Source: Gallionella sp. (GTDB lineage Bacteria; Pseudomonadota; Gammaproteobacteria; Burkholderiales; Gallionellaceae). Taken from it: a stretch of 51,464 bases of DNA. The stretch covers positions 1-51,464 of the forward strand of contig DAICZN010000113.1 of assembly GCA_027311105.1 (NCBI GenBank), in the 5' to 3' direction. Position numbers and translations under genes: made by a program. Below, piece by piece: positions 9,497 through 20,630 of this stretch (its first letter is position 1; each line of letters begins with the position of its first letter). Below the pieces are notes generated by a model that searched no databases, was not told the origin of the DNA, and saw only the letters and a list, made by a program, of their open reading frames with translations.

Positions 9497-10930
9497 GTGA
9501 TGGATACCCGCCTTCTGCCCTATGCGTTCGCCCGTGATTTCGCGCTGCTGGCACACCGCGACGGCGCTGCGGACGGCCCGGTCGAGGTCTGGATATCCGA
9601 TGCGACCAGGCCCAACGCAATCGCCGAGGTGAGCCGCTGTTTCGGCCGCATCAGGCTGAAATCGCTGCCGCGTGACGAGCTCGAAGCCGCCATCGCCAAA
9701 GCCTATGCAAGTTCGGGGGGCAATGCGGCGCAGGTCATCGATGAATATGAATCCGATCTCGATCTGACCAAGCTGATGCTGGACATGCCGGCGATCGAGG
9801 ATTTGCTGGAATCCGCCGATGACGCGCCGGTGATCCGCATGATCAACGCGCTGCTGACCCAGGCTTTGCGCGAGGGCGCATCGGATATCCACATCGAACC
9901 GTTCGAGCAGGTTTCGGTGGTGCGCTTTCGCGTCGACGGCAGCCTGCGCGATGTGGTGCGGCCGAAGAAGGCGATCCATGCTTCGCTGATTTCGCGCATC
10001 AAAATCATGGCACAGCTCGACATCGCCGAGAAACGCCTGCCGCAGGATGGCCGCATCACGCTGCGCGTCGGCGGCAGGCCGGTCGATGTGCGGGTTTCCA
10101 CGCTGCCCACCGCGCACGGGGAACGCGCGGTGTTGCGCCTGCTCGACAAGGAATCCGGCAAACTGGATTTGCACAGCCTGGGCATGAGCCCGGACGTGCT
10201 GGAAAAATTCGACAAGCTGATCACGCAGCCGCATGGCATCGTGCTGGTCACCGGCCCGACCGGCTCCGGAAAAACCACCACGCTGTATGCCGCGCTAACC
10301 CGGCTTAATACCACCAGCACCAACATCCTGACGGTCGAGGACCCGGTGGAATATGAGTTGAACGGCGTCGGCCAGACCCAGGTCAATGCGCGTATCGACA
10401 TGACATTTGCCAAGGCGTTGCGCGCGATCCTGCGCCAGGACCCCTACATCATCATGATAGGCGAAATTCGCGACCTGGAAACCGCGCAAATCGCGGTGCA
10501 GGCATCCCTGACCGGCCACCTGGTACTGGCAACCCTGCACACCAATGATTCTGCGGCCGCGATCACGCGCCTGCTCGACATGGGCATAGAACCATTCCTG
10601 CTGTCGTCGTCGCTGATCGGCGTGGTCGCCCAGCGGCTGGTGCGAAAACTGTGCGAGCACTGCAAACGGCAGGACGGCCAATTCTGGTATGAGACCGGCT
10701 GCGACAAATGCAGCCACACCGGTTACCAGGGCCGGCTCGGCGTTTATGAGTTATTGCAGACCACCGAACAGATACGCGCGCAAATCCATAACCGCGCATC
10801 TGAAGCCGACATCCGTGCAACCTCGCAGCGCGACGGGATGCGCACGATGCGCGAGGATGGCGAGCGACGGCTGATCGATGGCACGACCTCGCAGGCTGAA
10901 TTGCTGCGCGTCACCAAGACTCAGGAATAG
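9497..10930 (+). CDS. gspE: Type II secretion system ATPase GspE
   Basis: Walker A GPTGSGKTTTLYAAL, Asp box, tetracysteine CEHC...CDKC. Confidence 0.95.
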   Translation: MMDTRLLPYAFARDFALLAHRDGAADGPVEVWISDATRPNAIAEVSRCFGRIRLKSLPRDELEAAIAKAYASSGGNAAQVIDEYESDLDLTKLMLDMPAIEDLLESADDAPVIRMINALLTQALREGASDIHIEPFEQVSVVRFRVDGSLRDVVRPKKAIHASLISRIKIMAQLDIAEKRLPQDGRITLRVGGRPVDVRVSTLPTAHGERAVLRLLDKESGKLDLHSLGMSPDVLEKFDKLITQPHGIVLVTGPTGSGKTTTLYAALTRLNTTSTNILTVEDPVEYELNGVGQTQVNARIDMTFAKALRAILRQDPYIIMIGEIRDLETAQIAVQASLTGHLVLATLHTNDSAAAITRLLDMGIEPFLLSSSLIGVVAQRLVRKLCEHCKRQDGQFWYETGCDKCSHTGYQGRLGVYELLQTTEQIRAQIHNRASEADIRATSQRDGMRTMREDGERRLIDGTTSQAELLRVTKTQE

Positions 10931-10939
10931 GGACACGCC

Positions 10940-12160
10940 ATGCCAGCATTTCGTTATGAGGCCGTCGATGCGACAGGAGCCAGCCAGAAAGGCGTGGTCA
11001 ATGCCGACAGCGCCCGCACCGCCCGCTCCTAACTGCGCGCGCAGGGTCTGGTGACTATCAGCGTGGCTGCGATTGCGACCCAGCTCGACGGGAGCGGACT
11101 GGCCAAACGCAGTGCATTCGGCGACCGCCTTTCGACGATTGAGCTCGCCCTGTTCACGCGGCAATTGGCAAGCCTGCTGGAAGCCAGCCTGCCGCTGGAG
11201 CAGGCATTTACCGCGTTGCTCGAGCAAGCCGAGCGAACCTATGTGCGTGATCTGATCGCGTCGATCCGCTCGGAAGTGATGGGCGGCTCATCGCTTTCCG
11301 ATGCGCTGTCGCGGCATCCGCGCGACTTTGCCGACATCTATCGCGCACTGGTCGCATCCGGCGAACATATCGGCCAATTGGCGCGGGTGCTGTCGCAGCT
11401 GGCCGACTATATCGAACGGCGCAATACGCTGGTGCAAAAAATCAAGCTCGCATTTACCTACCCTGCGATCGTCACCGTGGTGGCATTTTTGATCGTGATT
11501 TTCCTGTTGACCTATGTGGTGCCGCAGATCGTGTCGGTTTTCGAAAACACCAAACAAAAGCTGCCGTTCCTGACCACGGTGATGCTGGCCGTTTCGGACT
11601 TCGTGCGCCATGATGGCTGGATCGTTTTGCTGGTCGTCATCGCGCTGGCTTACGCCTGGCGCCGCGCGCTGAAAGTCCCCGCAACCAAGCTGCGCTGGCA
11701 TACCTGGTTGCTGTCGGCGCCGCTGTACGGCAGGTTCGAGCGCAGCCTGAACACCGCGCGCTTCGCCAGCACCCTGGCGATCACGACCGGGTCCGGCGTG
11801 CCGATATTGCGCGCCCTGCAAACCAGCCGCGACACGCTGACCAATGTCGCGATGCGCGCGCAGGTTGAAGAAGCGACGAACAGCGTGCGCGAGGGTGTGG
11901 GTCTGGCGCGGGCGTTATCGGTGCACAAGCATTTCCCGCCTATGCTGATCCACATGATCCGCGCCGGCGAAGTCACCGGAGAATTGCCGGCGATGCTGGA
12001 AAGAGCTTCCAGCGCACTGGAACAGGATCTGGAAAGGCGTGCGATGACCATGGCCGGCCTGCTTGAGCCGGCGCTGATACTGGCGATGGGCGTGGTGGTA
12101 CTGCTGATCGTGCTGGCCGTGTTGATGCCTATCATAGAGATCAACCAGCTGGTTCACTGA
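10940..12160 (+). pseudogene. gspF: Type II secretion system inner-membrane protein GspF, interrupted by in-frame TAA at codon 31
   Basis: ATG at 10940 gives MPAFRYEAVDATGASQKGVVNADSARTARS*LRAQGLVTISVAAI... TAA at 11030-11032 is in frame with the rest of GspF to 12160. The ORF track starts only at the GTG at 11051. Confidence 0.85.
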
Positions 12161-12181
12161 CGTTAACGCAGAACGCTGATT

Positions 12182-12598
12182 ATGAGGAATTCAATGAACC
12201 GCTGGCCACTGATTGCAAGTTTCGTGTTATTCATCGCCCTGTGCGTTTCAACCGCCTATTGGGCGATGCAATTGTTCACGCCCCCTGCACGGCGCGTCGC
12301 GGCACCGCCCGAAACAGCCCGGCCTGTCCCGCAAGCCGGCGCAGCGGCAAGTTTGTTTGGCGGTCATTCGGGTGCCCGCGACAGCAATTTCCAGTTGAAA
12401 GGCGTGGTGATGGCGAGCAATCCGGACGAAAGTGTCGCAATCATTGCCGCCAACGGAAAACCCCCGCGAGCGATCAGGGCCAATGGGGAAGTATCGCCCG
12501 GCGTCACGGTCAAGGAAGTGCAAAAACGCTACATTCTGCTTATCGAAAGCGGCGTGGTCAAAAAAATTGAACTGCCCGAAATTGCCAAGCGCAAGTAA
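12182..12598 (+). CDS. GspC-like type II secretion protein
   Basis: N-terminal TM, then FQLKGVVMASNPDESVAIIAANGKPPRAIRANGEVSPGVTVKEVQKRYILLIESGVVKKIEL, typical of the GspC homology region. Confidence 0.8.
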   Translation: MRNSMNRWPLIASFVLFIALCVSTAYWAMQLFTPPARRVAAPPETARPVPQAGAAASLFGGHSGARDSNFQLKGVVMASNPDESVAIIAANGKPPRAIRANGEVSPGVTVKEVQKRYILLIESGVVKKIELPEIAKRK

Positions 12599-12658
12599 AT
12601 CCAGCCAGGGTCACATCAAGTTGCAGTGACCCTGTCATCAATCTTACCCGCGTTATGG

Positions 12659-12687
12659 AATATCTCTTCGTTGCGCGAAGAGATATT
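12659..12687. terminator. Strong 12-bp hairpin in the convergent gspC/mrp intergenic region
   Basis: AATATCTCTTCG-TTGCG-CGAAGAGATATT, perfect stem. Confidence 0.6.
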
Positions 12688-12695
12688 TGAACAGA

Positions 12696-13790
12696 TCAGG
12701 TATTTTGCACCACGATTTTGGGGAAAGCCGCACTGTGATCCTGGGCCATGTCCGCGACCTTGACCGCGATGCGGCGCGCGATCTGCTTGTAGGTTTTGGC
12801 GATGCTGCCGTCGGGATCGGACACCACGGTGGGGTTGCCCGAATCGGCCTGCTCGCGGATGCGGATGTCCAGCGGCAGGCCGCCGAGGAATTCCACGTTG
12901 TAATCGGCGCACATCTTCTCCCCGCCGCCCGCACCGAAAATATGTTCTTCATGGCCGCATTTTGAACAGATGTGCGTGCTCATGTTTTCCACGATGCCGA
13001 CGATCTTGATGCCGACCTTCTCGAACATCTTGAGTCCCTTGCGCGCATCAAGGAGCGCGATATCCTGCGGCGTGGTGACGATCACCGCGCCGGTGACCGG
13101 CACTTTTTGCGCGAGGGTAAGCTGGATGTCGCCGGTGCCCGGCGGCAGGTCCACCACCAGGTAATCCAGATTGTCCCAGCGCGTCTGGTGCAGCAGTTGA
13201 TCGAGCGCCTGGGTCACCATGGGACCGCGCCAGACCATGGGCGTATCTTCGCCGTCTATCATGAAGCCGATGGACATGGCCTGCAGGCCGTGGTTGATCA
13301 TCGGCTCCATAGACTTGCCGTCAACCGAAGTGGGCTGCCCGGATATGCCCAGCATCGTGGGTTGCGAAGGACCGTATATATCGGCATCCAGCACCCCGAC
13401 CCGCGCGCCCTCGGCAGCCAGGGCGAGGGCCAGATTGACTGCCGTGGTGGATTTCCCCACGCCACCCTTGCCGCTGGCGACGGCGATGATATTTTTCACA
13501 CCTTCCACCAGCTTCACGCCGCGCTGCACCGCGTGCGGCACGACCTTGCTGGACACCGTGACGCTGACCTTGCCTGCACCGGGCAATGCGGCCTTCAGAT
13601 GCGTTTCGACCATAGCCCGGATCTCGCCCCACACGCTCTTGGCCGGATATCCCAGCATGATTTCCAGAGCCACATCGTTGCCGCTGATCTTGATGTTCTT
13701 CACCGATTTGCCGCTGACAAAGTCCTTTTTGGTGTTGGGATCGATCAAATTCTTTAACGCGTTTTGCACATCAGTTTCGATAAAACTCAT
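12696..13790 (-). CDS. apbC: Mrp/ApbC (NBP35) family Fe-S cluster carrier ATPase
   Basis: DUF59-like N-terminus, VASGKGGVGKSTTAVNLALALA P-loop, CSKCGHEEHIFGAGGG. Confidence 0.93.
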   Translation of the reverse strand: MSFIETDVQNALKNLIDPNTKKDFVSGKSVKNIKISGNDVALEIMLGYPAKSVWGEIRAMVETHLKAALPGAGKVSVTVSSKVVPHAVQRGVKLVEGVKNIIAVASGKGGVGKSTTAVNLALALAAEGARVGVLDADIYGPSQPTMLGISGQPTSVDGKSMEPMINHGLQAMSIGFMIDGEDTPMVWRGPMVTQALDQLLHQTRWDNLDYLVVDLPPGTGDIQLTLAQKVPVTGAVIVTTPQDIALLDARKGLKMFEKVGIKIVGIVENMSTHICSKCGHEEHIFGAGGGEKMCADYNVEFLGGLPLDIRIREQADSGNPTVVSDPDGSIAKTYKQIARRIAVKVADMAQDHSAAFPKIVVQNT

Positions 13791-13870
13791 TATTCACTCC
13801 TGGATCAGATTAAAGGCTTGGATTTGGATTTTAAACTATGTTGACTGATTTTATCAGGTATTCTTCCCGG

Positions 13871-14245
13871 CTATTTTTTTGCCCCGGCACGCGGTTCGCG
13901 GCTTGCTCCGGCAGCTGCCAGCCTATCCAGGTAATCCTGCCACAAGGCAGCGTGATTTTTGCCCAGTTTGTACAGGTATTCCCAGGTGTAAAGACCGGTG
14001 TCGTGCCCGTCATCAAAATTTATCTGCACGGCATAGCTCCCGACCGGGACCAGTGAGCTTATCCCGACATCCTTTTTGCCTGTCTGCAATACCTCCTGGC
14101 CGGGGCCGTGTCCGCTGACGTCGGCCGACGGAGAATACACCCGCAGATACTCGTGGGACAGCCGGTAAGACTCGCCGTCACCAAAGGTGATCTCAAGCGT
14201 GCGGGATTGCTGGTGCAATTTTATTTCGGTCGGCTGCTCGGACAT
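13871..14245 (-). CDS. DUF971 domain protein
   Basis: MSEQPTEIKLHQQSRTLEITFGDGESYRLSHEYLRVYSPSADV...VPVGSYAVQINFDDGHDTGLYTWEYLYKLG, typical of DUF971. Start trimmed from the longer ORF. Confidence 0.85.
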   Translation of the reverse strand: MSEQPTEIKLHQQSRTLEITFGDGESYRLSHEYLRVYSPSADVSGHGPGQEVLQTGKKDVGISSLVPVGSYAVQINFDDGHDTGLYTWEYLYKLGKNHAALWQDYLDRLAAAGASREPRAGAKK

Positions 14246-14300
14246 GATACGGCGTTGCTCCTGTAATGCGCCGCGCAAGGGGGTCGCGGACATGAAAATA

Positions 14301-14729
14301 CTAACGTGGTTTGTAAAGCGTCTTGGCCAGCCTGACCATCTGGGAATACGGAAAATCGGCCAGGCTGCCAAATTTTTGCCGCGACAATTCAAGCAAACCT
14401 GCCACGTCATCCACCTGTTCGCGTGCATCCAGCGAAAACTGCAGGGCTCTCAGGCCGCCGCATTGCATGCGCATTTCCTGTGCATGCGGCAAGGGCTTGT
14501 CAATGTGCAATTCCCCCAGGGTAAAATTGAAATTGCGCCGCAACAAATCGCGCAATTCGGTACAACGCACTAGCGCTTCCGCATTATTGCAGTAAACGAT
14601 CTCACGCTCGGCTATATTGCGCTTTTCTGCCCTGGAGCAAGACGCACAATTGGCCAGTATGGTTTTTTCAAACGGGCAGGCGTCCGCAACCGTTGCGGAC
14701 AATGCCTGCCGATAAGCAGTTTCATCCAT
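14301..14729 (-). CDS. Hypothetical protein, 142 aa, Cys-containing
   Basis: Coherent ORF co-directional with neighbours: MDETAYRQALSATVADACPFEKTILANCASCSRAEKRNIAEREIVYC... Confidence 0.65.
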   Translation of the reverse strand: MDETAYRQALSATVADACPFEKTILANCASCSRAEKRNIAEREIVYCNNAEALVRCTELRDLLRRNFNFTLGELHIDKPLPHAQEMRMQCGGLRALQFSLDAREQVDDVAGLLELSRQKFGSLADFPYSQMVRLAKTLYKPR

Positions 14730-14740
14730 GAAATGCCGGC

Positions 14741-14968
14741 TTAATCGTCCTGTGGATTGGGTATGGGTGCGCGCACCTGGTTGAGCAAATCCTCGGCGTG
14801 CAATTCCGTTTCGGCAAAAATCACCTTGATCGAGTATGCGACATCTCCGGCCAGTTCGCCGCGCAACAGCTTGGCGCGGTTTGATGCTTCACGAAAAGCA
14901 TCGTGCTGCTCCAGCTTTTCCAGGTGCCGTATCGGTTTTTCAAATATCTTGTAAACAAAGTAAGGCAT
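14741..14968 (-). CDS. Hypothetical protein, 75 aa
   Basis: MPYFVYKIFEKPIRHLEKLEQHDAFREASNRAKLLRGELAGDVAYSIKVIFAETELHAEDLLNQVRAP; compact charged protein, co-directional. Confidence 0.6.
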   Translation of the reverse strand: MPYFVYKIFEKPIRHLEKLEQHDAFREASNRAKLLRGELAGDVAYSIKVIFAETELHAEDLLNQVRAPIPNPQDD

Positions 14969-15018
14969 ATTTCTCTTTCAGCGGTTGGCACATCCGTGCT
15001 CTGCCGCGGGTATTTGGA

Positions 15019-15594
15019 TCAGGATTTGGCTGCAGGCTTCAGGAAGGTTACCACCCGCGACCCGGGTTCGTTTTTGCTGGAGCAACTTCCCTCGCCCACC
15101 CCCGCTTCCCGCTCCGCTTCGTGCAACACATTGATCACATCCACGTAATGCTTTTGTTTCACCATCATCAGCGCAGTAAGGCCGCCATCGTTCCGCGCCA
15201 TGACATCGGCTCCCGCACGCAACAGCGTCTCCACGACGGCCGTTTCGCCATAACCCGCAGCCAGCATCAGGGGGCGTATCCCGTAGCCGATAGGCGCTTC
15301 AACATTCGCCCCGTCATCGATCAGGGTCTGAACGACATCCGCAAACCCCCGATCCTGCTCGGCGTTATAAGCGGCCTTCATCAATGCTGTCCAGCCGCGC
15401 TCGTCGCTTGCATTGATTTCGGCGCCCGCCTCGATCAATACCCGAACCATGGGCAGGTTGCCGGTATGGGACGCCACCATCAAGAGAGTCGCTCCTTCGC
15501 TGTCACGCGTACCCGTATCGGCCCCGGCAGCCAGCATCTGCCGCACAGACTCGACATCACCCGTCTTTATTGCCCCGAATAATTTATCAGACAT
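15019..15594 (-). CDS. Ankyrin-repeat protein
   Basis: Repeats such as DSEGATLLMVASHTGNLPMVRVLIEAGAEINASDERGWTALMKAAYNA. Confidence 0.9.
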   Translation of the reverse strand: MSDKLFGAIKTGDVESVRQMLAAGADTGTRDSEGATLLMVASHTGNLPMVRVLIEAGAEINASDERGWTALMKAAYNAEQDRGFADVVQTLIDDGANVEAPIGYGIRPLMLAAGYGETAVVETLLRAGADVMARNDGGLTALMMVKQKHYVDVINVLHEAEREAGVGEGSCSSKNEPGSRVVTFLKPAAKS

Positions 15595-15830
15595 ACAAAC
15601 TCCTTGTTGACTTCATTCCCGACATTGCGGTCGAACGGACGTCCTGCCTCGCTTCCTACTTCAAGATTCGCCTCATCCATGGCCATGCCCGCTCGCCGTT
15701 AGGGCTCCCGTGCAAAACGGCATTCTGACAAGACGGCGGGGCGCGCCTGCTCCGGCTGAATCATGCCGGTTGCGTGCCAAACAAGAGCTCTGCTGATCAT
15801 GCAAGGCAAAGGCGCACCCGCAGTCCCCGG

Positions 15831-16478
15831 TCAATGCTTTTTCAAACCGGACCAGATTCTGTTCTTCACGGCATAAAGCAACGCCGTCAGAATGAGCAGA
15901 TACCCAATTACATAGTAGCCCAGCCTGTGCCTCTCCGCACTGTGCGGGTCGGACGCCCACGCCAGAAATGAAACGATATCATGCGCGGTTTTCTTCAATT
16001 CTTCCCGCTTGGCAGGATCGGTTGCAGTACTGACCCCAAGCGGATCCGGCATCTTGGTTGCAGGGAAGATACGGTTGTGGGTCACCCCGTCCGGCGTGTT
16101 GTAATATCCCAGCAAATAGGAATACACATAGCTCGGCCCGCCCTCGCGCGCCTTGGTCATCAAACTTAGATCCGGCGGCACCAATCCAAACATTTGCATG
16201 GCTGCTTCGTCCGATAACAGTCCTGCAAGCGGAGCGGCAAGCGGCTGATCGCCGCGCATCAAATCCACTTTTTTCTTGTCAATGCCCAACTTGAGCAGGT
16301 CAAGATACGAGATGTACTTCAGCGTGTGGCAGGTGTGGCAGTTATTCATCAGGTCGTCCATCCCGCGCTCGATTGCGGGCAGATCAGTATCAACCTTGAT
16401 ATTCTGAAGCGTTGCCTCTTCAGGCCATACTTGTAAAGAAGAACAACACAATATCAATAAAACGATGATTTTTTTCAT
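15831..16478 (-). CDS. petC: Cytochrome c1 of the bc1 complex
   Basis: [14 protein letters not shown] signal, CHTCH haem motif, C-terminal TM ([28 protein letters not shown]). Start trimmed to ATG at 16478. Confidence 0.9.
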   Translation of the reverse strand: MKKIIVLLILCCSSLQVWPEEATLQNIKVDTDLPAIERGMDDLMNNCHTCHTLKYISYLDLLKLGIDKKKVDLMRGDQPLAAPLAGLLSDEAAMQMFGLVPPDLSLMTKAREGGPSYVYSYLLGYYNTPDGVTHNRIFPATKMPDPLGVSTATDPAKREELKKTAHDIVSFLAWASDPHSAERHRLGYYVIGYLLILTALLYAVKNRIWSGLKKH

Positions 16479-17731
16479 TTGGCATCTCCACTGCGACGGC
16501 GCGCCTGCGATTGGGTTTTTTCCCTGGCCTCTCTTTCCATCAACTCCTTCAATTCGGGTGAAAGACCGCGCTTGATCAACCATCTCTCCTCGGCCTTGGA
16601 TATGAACGGTATCAGGAAGAACGAGCCGAAATAGAAAATTGTCGCAATATGCCCGATCAGGAGGGTACGTTCGGACACCGGGTGAGCACCGACATAACCC
16701 AGCACCAGCATATTTAGAATAAACAGGTAAAACCCCAGCTTGACCATGGGTCGGTTGCTTGCACCGCCGGGTATGCGGGAACGATCCAGGAACGGCATGA
16801 ACGCGAACATCATCACCGACAACCCCATCGCCACCACACCACCCACCATGTTTGGCACCGAGCGCAAAATCGCATAGAAAGGCAGGAAATACCATTCAGG
16901 AACAATTTCGGCCGGTGTTTGCATGGGATTGGCCGGAATGAAGTTGGCCGGATCCATCAGCATGTTCGGAAAAAAGAACACGAAGATGCAATACACGATC
17001 AAAAAAAGGCCCAAGCCAAACAAATCCTTGCTGGTGAAATAGGGGTGGAACGGAATATTGTCCTTGGCTGCCAGATCGATGCCGCTCGGATTGCTGCTTT
17101 TGACGGTATGCAATGCAACCAGGTGCACCACCACGCCGCCGATGATCAGGAACGGCAACAAATAGTGCAGCGAGAAAAAGCGCGTCAGCGTTGCATCGCT
17201 TACGGAGTAGTCGCCGCGCAGCCAGGTCACGATTTGATCACCGAAGTAAGGCGTGACCTTGAACAGATTGGTGATCACGGTCGCACCCCAGTAGGACATT
17301 TGCCCCCACGGCAACAAGTAGCCCATGAATGCGGTTGCCATCAACATCAGCAAAAGCCCCTGCCCGGTCCACCACATCAACTCGCGCGGCGCGCGGTAGG
17401 AACCGTAATAGAGCGTGCGCGCCATATGGATATAGATCACCATGAAGAAAGCCGACGCACCGGTGGCATGCATGAAGCGCAACAGCCAGCCGTAATTAAC
17501 GTCGCGCATGATGTGCTGCACCGAGTCAAACGACAGCGCAGCATCCGCCCTGTAGTGCATGGCCAAAAAGATGCCCGTAGCCACCTGCAGCACCAAAACG
17601 AAACCCGCCAGAAAACCGAAATTCCACCAGTAGCTGAGATTGCGCGGGGTGGGATATTCGGTCAGGTCGTGCTTGACGAAGCTGCTGAGTGGAAACCGCT
17701 GGTCTATCCAGCCGATAACTCTGTTTTTCAT
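16475..17731 (-). CDS. petB: Cytochrome b of the bc1 complex
   Basis: [27 protein letters not shown]...[17 protein letters not shown]...[14 protein letters not shown]. Confidence 0.97.
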   Translation of the reverse strand: MKNRVIGWIDQRFPLSSFVKHDLTEYPTPRNLSYWWNFGFLAGFVLVLQVATGIFLAMHYRADAALSFDSVQHIMRDVNYGWLLRFMHATGASAFFMVIYIHMARTLYYGSYRAPRELMWWTGQGLLLMLMATAFMGYLLPWGQMSYWGATVITNLFKVTPYFGDQIVTWLRGDYSVSDATLTRFFSLHYLLPFLIIGGVVVHLVALHTVKSSNPSGIDLAAKDNIPFHPYFTSKDLFGLGLFLIVYCIFVFFFPNMLMDPANFIPANPMQTPAEIVPEWYFLPFYAILRSVPNMVGGVVAMGLSVMMFAFMPFLDRSRIPGGASNRPMVKLGFYLFILNMLVLGYVGAHPVSERTLLIGHIATIFYFGSFFLIPFISKAEERWLIKRGLSPELKELMEREAREKTQSQARRRSGDAK

Positions 17732-17740
17732 GGTCTTCTC

Positions 17741-18259
17741 CTAGGCTACGCCGATAACGATCTTGTCAGCAGCAACAAATTTGTAGGGCGGCACTTCCAG
17801 GTTTTTCGGAGCGGGGCCGCGCACAACCCTGCCGCTGTCGTCATATTCGCTGCCATGACAAGGACACAGCCAGCCGGTATCACTCTTGTTTGGCACACAA
17901 CCCATATGCGTGCAGACCCCCACCACAACCAGCCATTCCGGCTGCTTGACCCTTTGCTGGTCGGACTCCGGATCCAGGACGCCATTGCCGGCCTCCATCG
18001 CCTTGATCTCGGCCTGGGTACGGTGATAGACAAATACCGGTTTCCCCTGCCAGGCAACTATATGCACTCCGCTTTCCGGGATTCCCGACAGATCCACTTC
18101 CGTTGTGGCCTTGGCCAGCACGTCAGCGCTCGGGTTCATGCTGTCAATAAAAGGCAGACACGCGGCGGCGGCACCCGCCACACCGACGACCGATGTTACA
18201 TTGATCAGGAATTTGCGGCGCTTAGCGTCGCTTAATGTGTCTTTGTCAGCCATTACCAT
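17741..18259 (-). CDS. petA: Rieske iron-sulfur subunit of the bc1 complex
   Basis: CTHMGCVP...[28 protein letters not shown]. Confidence 0.96.
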   Translation of the reverse strand: MVMADKDTLSDAKRRKFLINVTSVVGVAGAAAACLPFIDSMNPSADVLAKATTEVDLSGIPESGVHIVAWQGKPVFVYHRTQAEIKAMEAGNGVLDPESDQQRVKQPEWLVVVGVCTHMGCVPNKSDTGWLCPCHGSEYDDSGRVVRGPAPKNLEVPPYKFVAADKIVIGVA

Positions 18260-18291
18260 CTCCAGTTTGCATGTTATAAATTCTATCGCGG

Positions 18292-19200
18292 CTATTTCCG
18301 CACTGTCTTTTGCAGCGCATCACGAATCGCATCGGGCGTCTTCATGATGTTCATGAAACTGTTCTTCCCCATCATGCTCAAATCGGGAAAGTCGATTGCA
18401 ATGCGAAAGCGCGCATACATCGCATAAACCTTGTTGCCATCAACCAATACTTCGTAGGGCAGGTGCGCGGTTGACTTGATATCATGGAAATCGATCTCGC
18501 TCATGATGAACCTGTCGTCCATGTATTTTTCCGATTCTGTCGGGGCTTTCATCGCAACCCCGAACACGCTTTCCTGCTTGCCCGGGATATCGACGCGGTA
18601 AACCTTGGCAAGGCCGTTTTTATTGGCTGTCAATTTGGCATCAACTGCCTGCACCGCGTCTTCGTAGCTGGGATACTCAGCCAGCACATCCAGATCGGTG
18701 AAATATTCCATGCCGAACATGTAATGGTATTTGCGCACCTGCTTGGCTGACATTCCATCCCTGGAACCGAACTCTTCCACTTTGCCCAGGGCTGCGCCCA
18801 ATTGCGCCGCCACATTGCTCAAGTCACCCTGCATGCGGTATGCATTCGCCATGTACACAGGATTGGTATAACTGACTTGCACAGCGTCCTTTGCCTTGGT
18901 GATGGCCACTCTTTGCACCGCACCGAAACCTCCATGTTCGGAAGCCGCCGCATTTTTTTTCAATTCATCGTTGGTCACGATCAAAATCTCGGCGTCAGGG
19001 TACGGGGAATAGTCACCGACCACGGTAAAGCCGCCCGCGCTCAGCGCCGCCTTAGCCTGTGCGGTTTTTTCGGCAACCGTTCCCGCACCGCTGGAAGCGA
19101 GCACGAACGGCTTCAAGAGCGCTTCATCCGCGTGCGCGTTGACCACGCCGAACGATAATACCATCGCCAAGAATATGCTTTTGAATAACATTCCGTTCAT
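18292..19200 (-). CDS. Conserved-looking exported protein of unknown function
   Basis: Signal peptide ([23 protein letters not shown]), 302 aa, no recognised family. Confidence 0.7.
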   Translation of the reverse strand: MNGMLFKSIFLAMVLSFGVVNAHADEALLKPFVLASSGAGTVAEKTAQAKAALSAGGFTVVGDYSPYPDAEILIVTNDELKKNAAASEHGGFGAVQRVAITKAKDAVQVSYTNPVYMANAYRMQGDLSNVAAQLGAALGKVEEFGSRDGMSAKQVRKYHYMFGMEYFTDLDVLAEYPSYEDAVQAVDAKLTANKNGLAKVYRVDIPGKQESVFGVAMKAPTESEKYMDDRFIMSEIDFHDIKSTAHLPYEVLVDGNKVYAMYARFRIAIDFPDLSMMGKNSFMNIMKTPDAIRDALQKTVRK

Positions 19201-19256
19201 GGTACTCCTCCTTTAAGTTCGTTTAAGTAGGTGTATTTAATTTTACAAATATCCGG

Positions 19257-20630
19257 TTACCCCGGGTTGAACCAGGCCAGTTTTTCCCGGAGCGTGACGA
19301 CGCCTCCAACGATGATCAGGGTCGGTGCATGCAGTTTTTCAGCCAGGGCAATTTCCGGCAGAGTTTCAAGCGTTCCGGTGACGACGCGCTGATTTTGCGT
19401 GGTGCCTTGTTGCACGATCGCGGCCGGAGTATTGCCCGGCAAACCGTGCGCAACGAGTTCGCTGCACAGAGTCGCCAAACCGTGCAAGCCCATATAGACC
19501 ACAACAGTCTGCCTGGGCCGGGCCAGTGCATCCCAATCAAGTTTCATGCTGCCGTCTTTCAGGTGGCCGGTCACGAATATGCAGGACTGCGCATGGTCGC
19601 GGTGGGTCAGCGGAATGCCCGCGTAGGCGGAAACGCCGGAAGCCGCGGTGATGCCGGGCACGACCTGGAACAGGATGCCATGTTCGGCGAGCGTCTCTAT
19701 CTCCTCGCCGCCGCGACCGAATATGAATGGGTCCCCACCTTTCAGGCGCAACACGCGTTTGCCCTCTTTGGCCAGGCGCACCAGCAGTTCATTGATTTTT
19801 TCCTGCGGCAAGGTATGGTCGTCGCGTTTTTTGCCCACATAGATGCGCGTCGCATCGCGCCGCGTCATTTCGAGTATCGGCTTTGACACCAGATTGTCAT
19901 AGACCACCACGTCGGCTTTCTGCATCAGGCGCAAAGCGCGGAATGTCAGCAAATCCGGATCGCCCGGCCCGGCACCTACCAGATACACCTCGCCGTGCTG
20001 AATATTGTCCTCGTCGGCCAGCATCTGTTCCAGCATGGCCTCCGCACTGTTTTCATCGCCGGCCAGCACCGTCTCGGCGATCACGCCTTCCAGTGCGTTC
20101 TCCCAGAAAATCCGGCGCTTGGCCGGATTGGTGACGCGCTGCTTGACCAGCTCGCGAAACCGTTCGGCAAATGCGGCGAGGCGACTGTAGTTTTGCGGGA
20201 TCATAGTCTCCAGCTTGCCGCGCATCATGCGCGTCAGAACCGGAGATGCCCCCCCGCTGGAAAACGCCACCATCAAAGGCGAACGGTCAAGGATGGCCGG
20301 CATGATGAAGCTGCACAATTCCGGATCGTCCACCACGTTTACCGGGATGTTGCGCGAGCGCGCCAGTTCCGAGACTTGCCGGTTGACGCTGCGGTCATTG
20401 GTCGCCGCAATGACCAGCGTAACTCCTTCGAGGTGATGTGCCTCGAAACGCGCGTTGATGGCTTGGACGCCCTCCATCTCGGAAAGTCCGGGCTCTATCT
20501 GAGGAGCGACCAGACGCACTTTCGCTCCTGCCTCCAACAACACGCCAGCCTTGCGTTTTCCGACTTCACCCCCGCCGACCACGAGGCAAAGTTTGCCGCG
20601 GATATCGGCAAAGATAGGTAGATAGTCCAT
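19257..20630 (-). CDS. cysG: Siroheme synthase (CysG-type multifunctional)
   Basis: N-terminal precorrin-2 dehydrogenase ([36 protein letters not shown]), C-terminal SUMT ([25 protein letters not shown]). Confidence 0.96.
   Translation of the reverse strand: MDYLPIFADIRGKLCLVVGGGEVGKRKAGVLLEAGAKVRLVAPQIEPGLSEMEGVQAINARFEAHHLEGVTLVIAATNDRSVNRQVSELARSRNIPVNVVDDPELCSFIMPAILDRSPLMVAFSSGGASPVLTRMMRGKLETMIPQNYSRLAAFAERFRELVKQRVTNPAKRRIFWENALEGVIAETVLAGDENSAEAMLEQMLADEDNIQHGEVYLVGAGPGDPDLLTFRALRLMQKADVVVYDNLVSKPILEMTRRDATRIYVGKKRDDHTLPQEKINELLVRLAKEGKRVLRLKGGDPFIFGRGGEEIETLAEHGILFQVVPGITAASGVSAYAGIPLTHRDHAQSCIFVTGHLKDGSMKLDWDALARPRQTVVVYMGLHGLATLCSELVAHGLPGNTPAAIVQQGTTQNQRVVTGTLETLPEIALAEKLHAPTLIIVGGVVTLREKLAWFNPG

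Noticed and set aside
8502-9620. 372-aa minus-strand ORF
   Set aside because: Antisense to gspD and the start of gspE.
16479-16895. N-terminal extension of the cytochrome c1 ORF
   Set aside because: Overlaps petB and carries no signal peptide; the true start is the ATG at 16478 with a clear signal sequence.
16919-18235. 438-aa plus-strand ORF
   Set aside because: Antisense to petB/petA, both with clear motifs.
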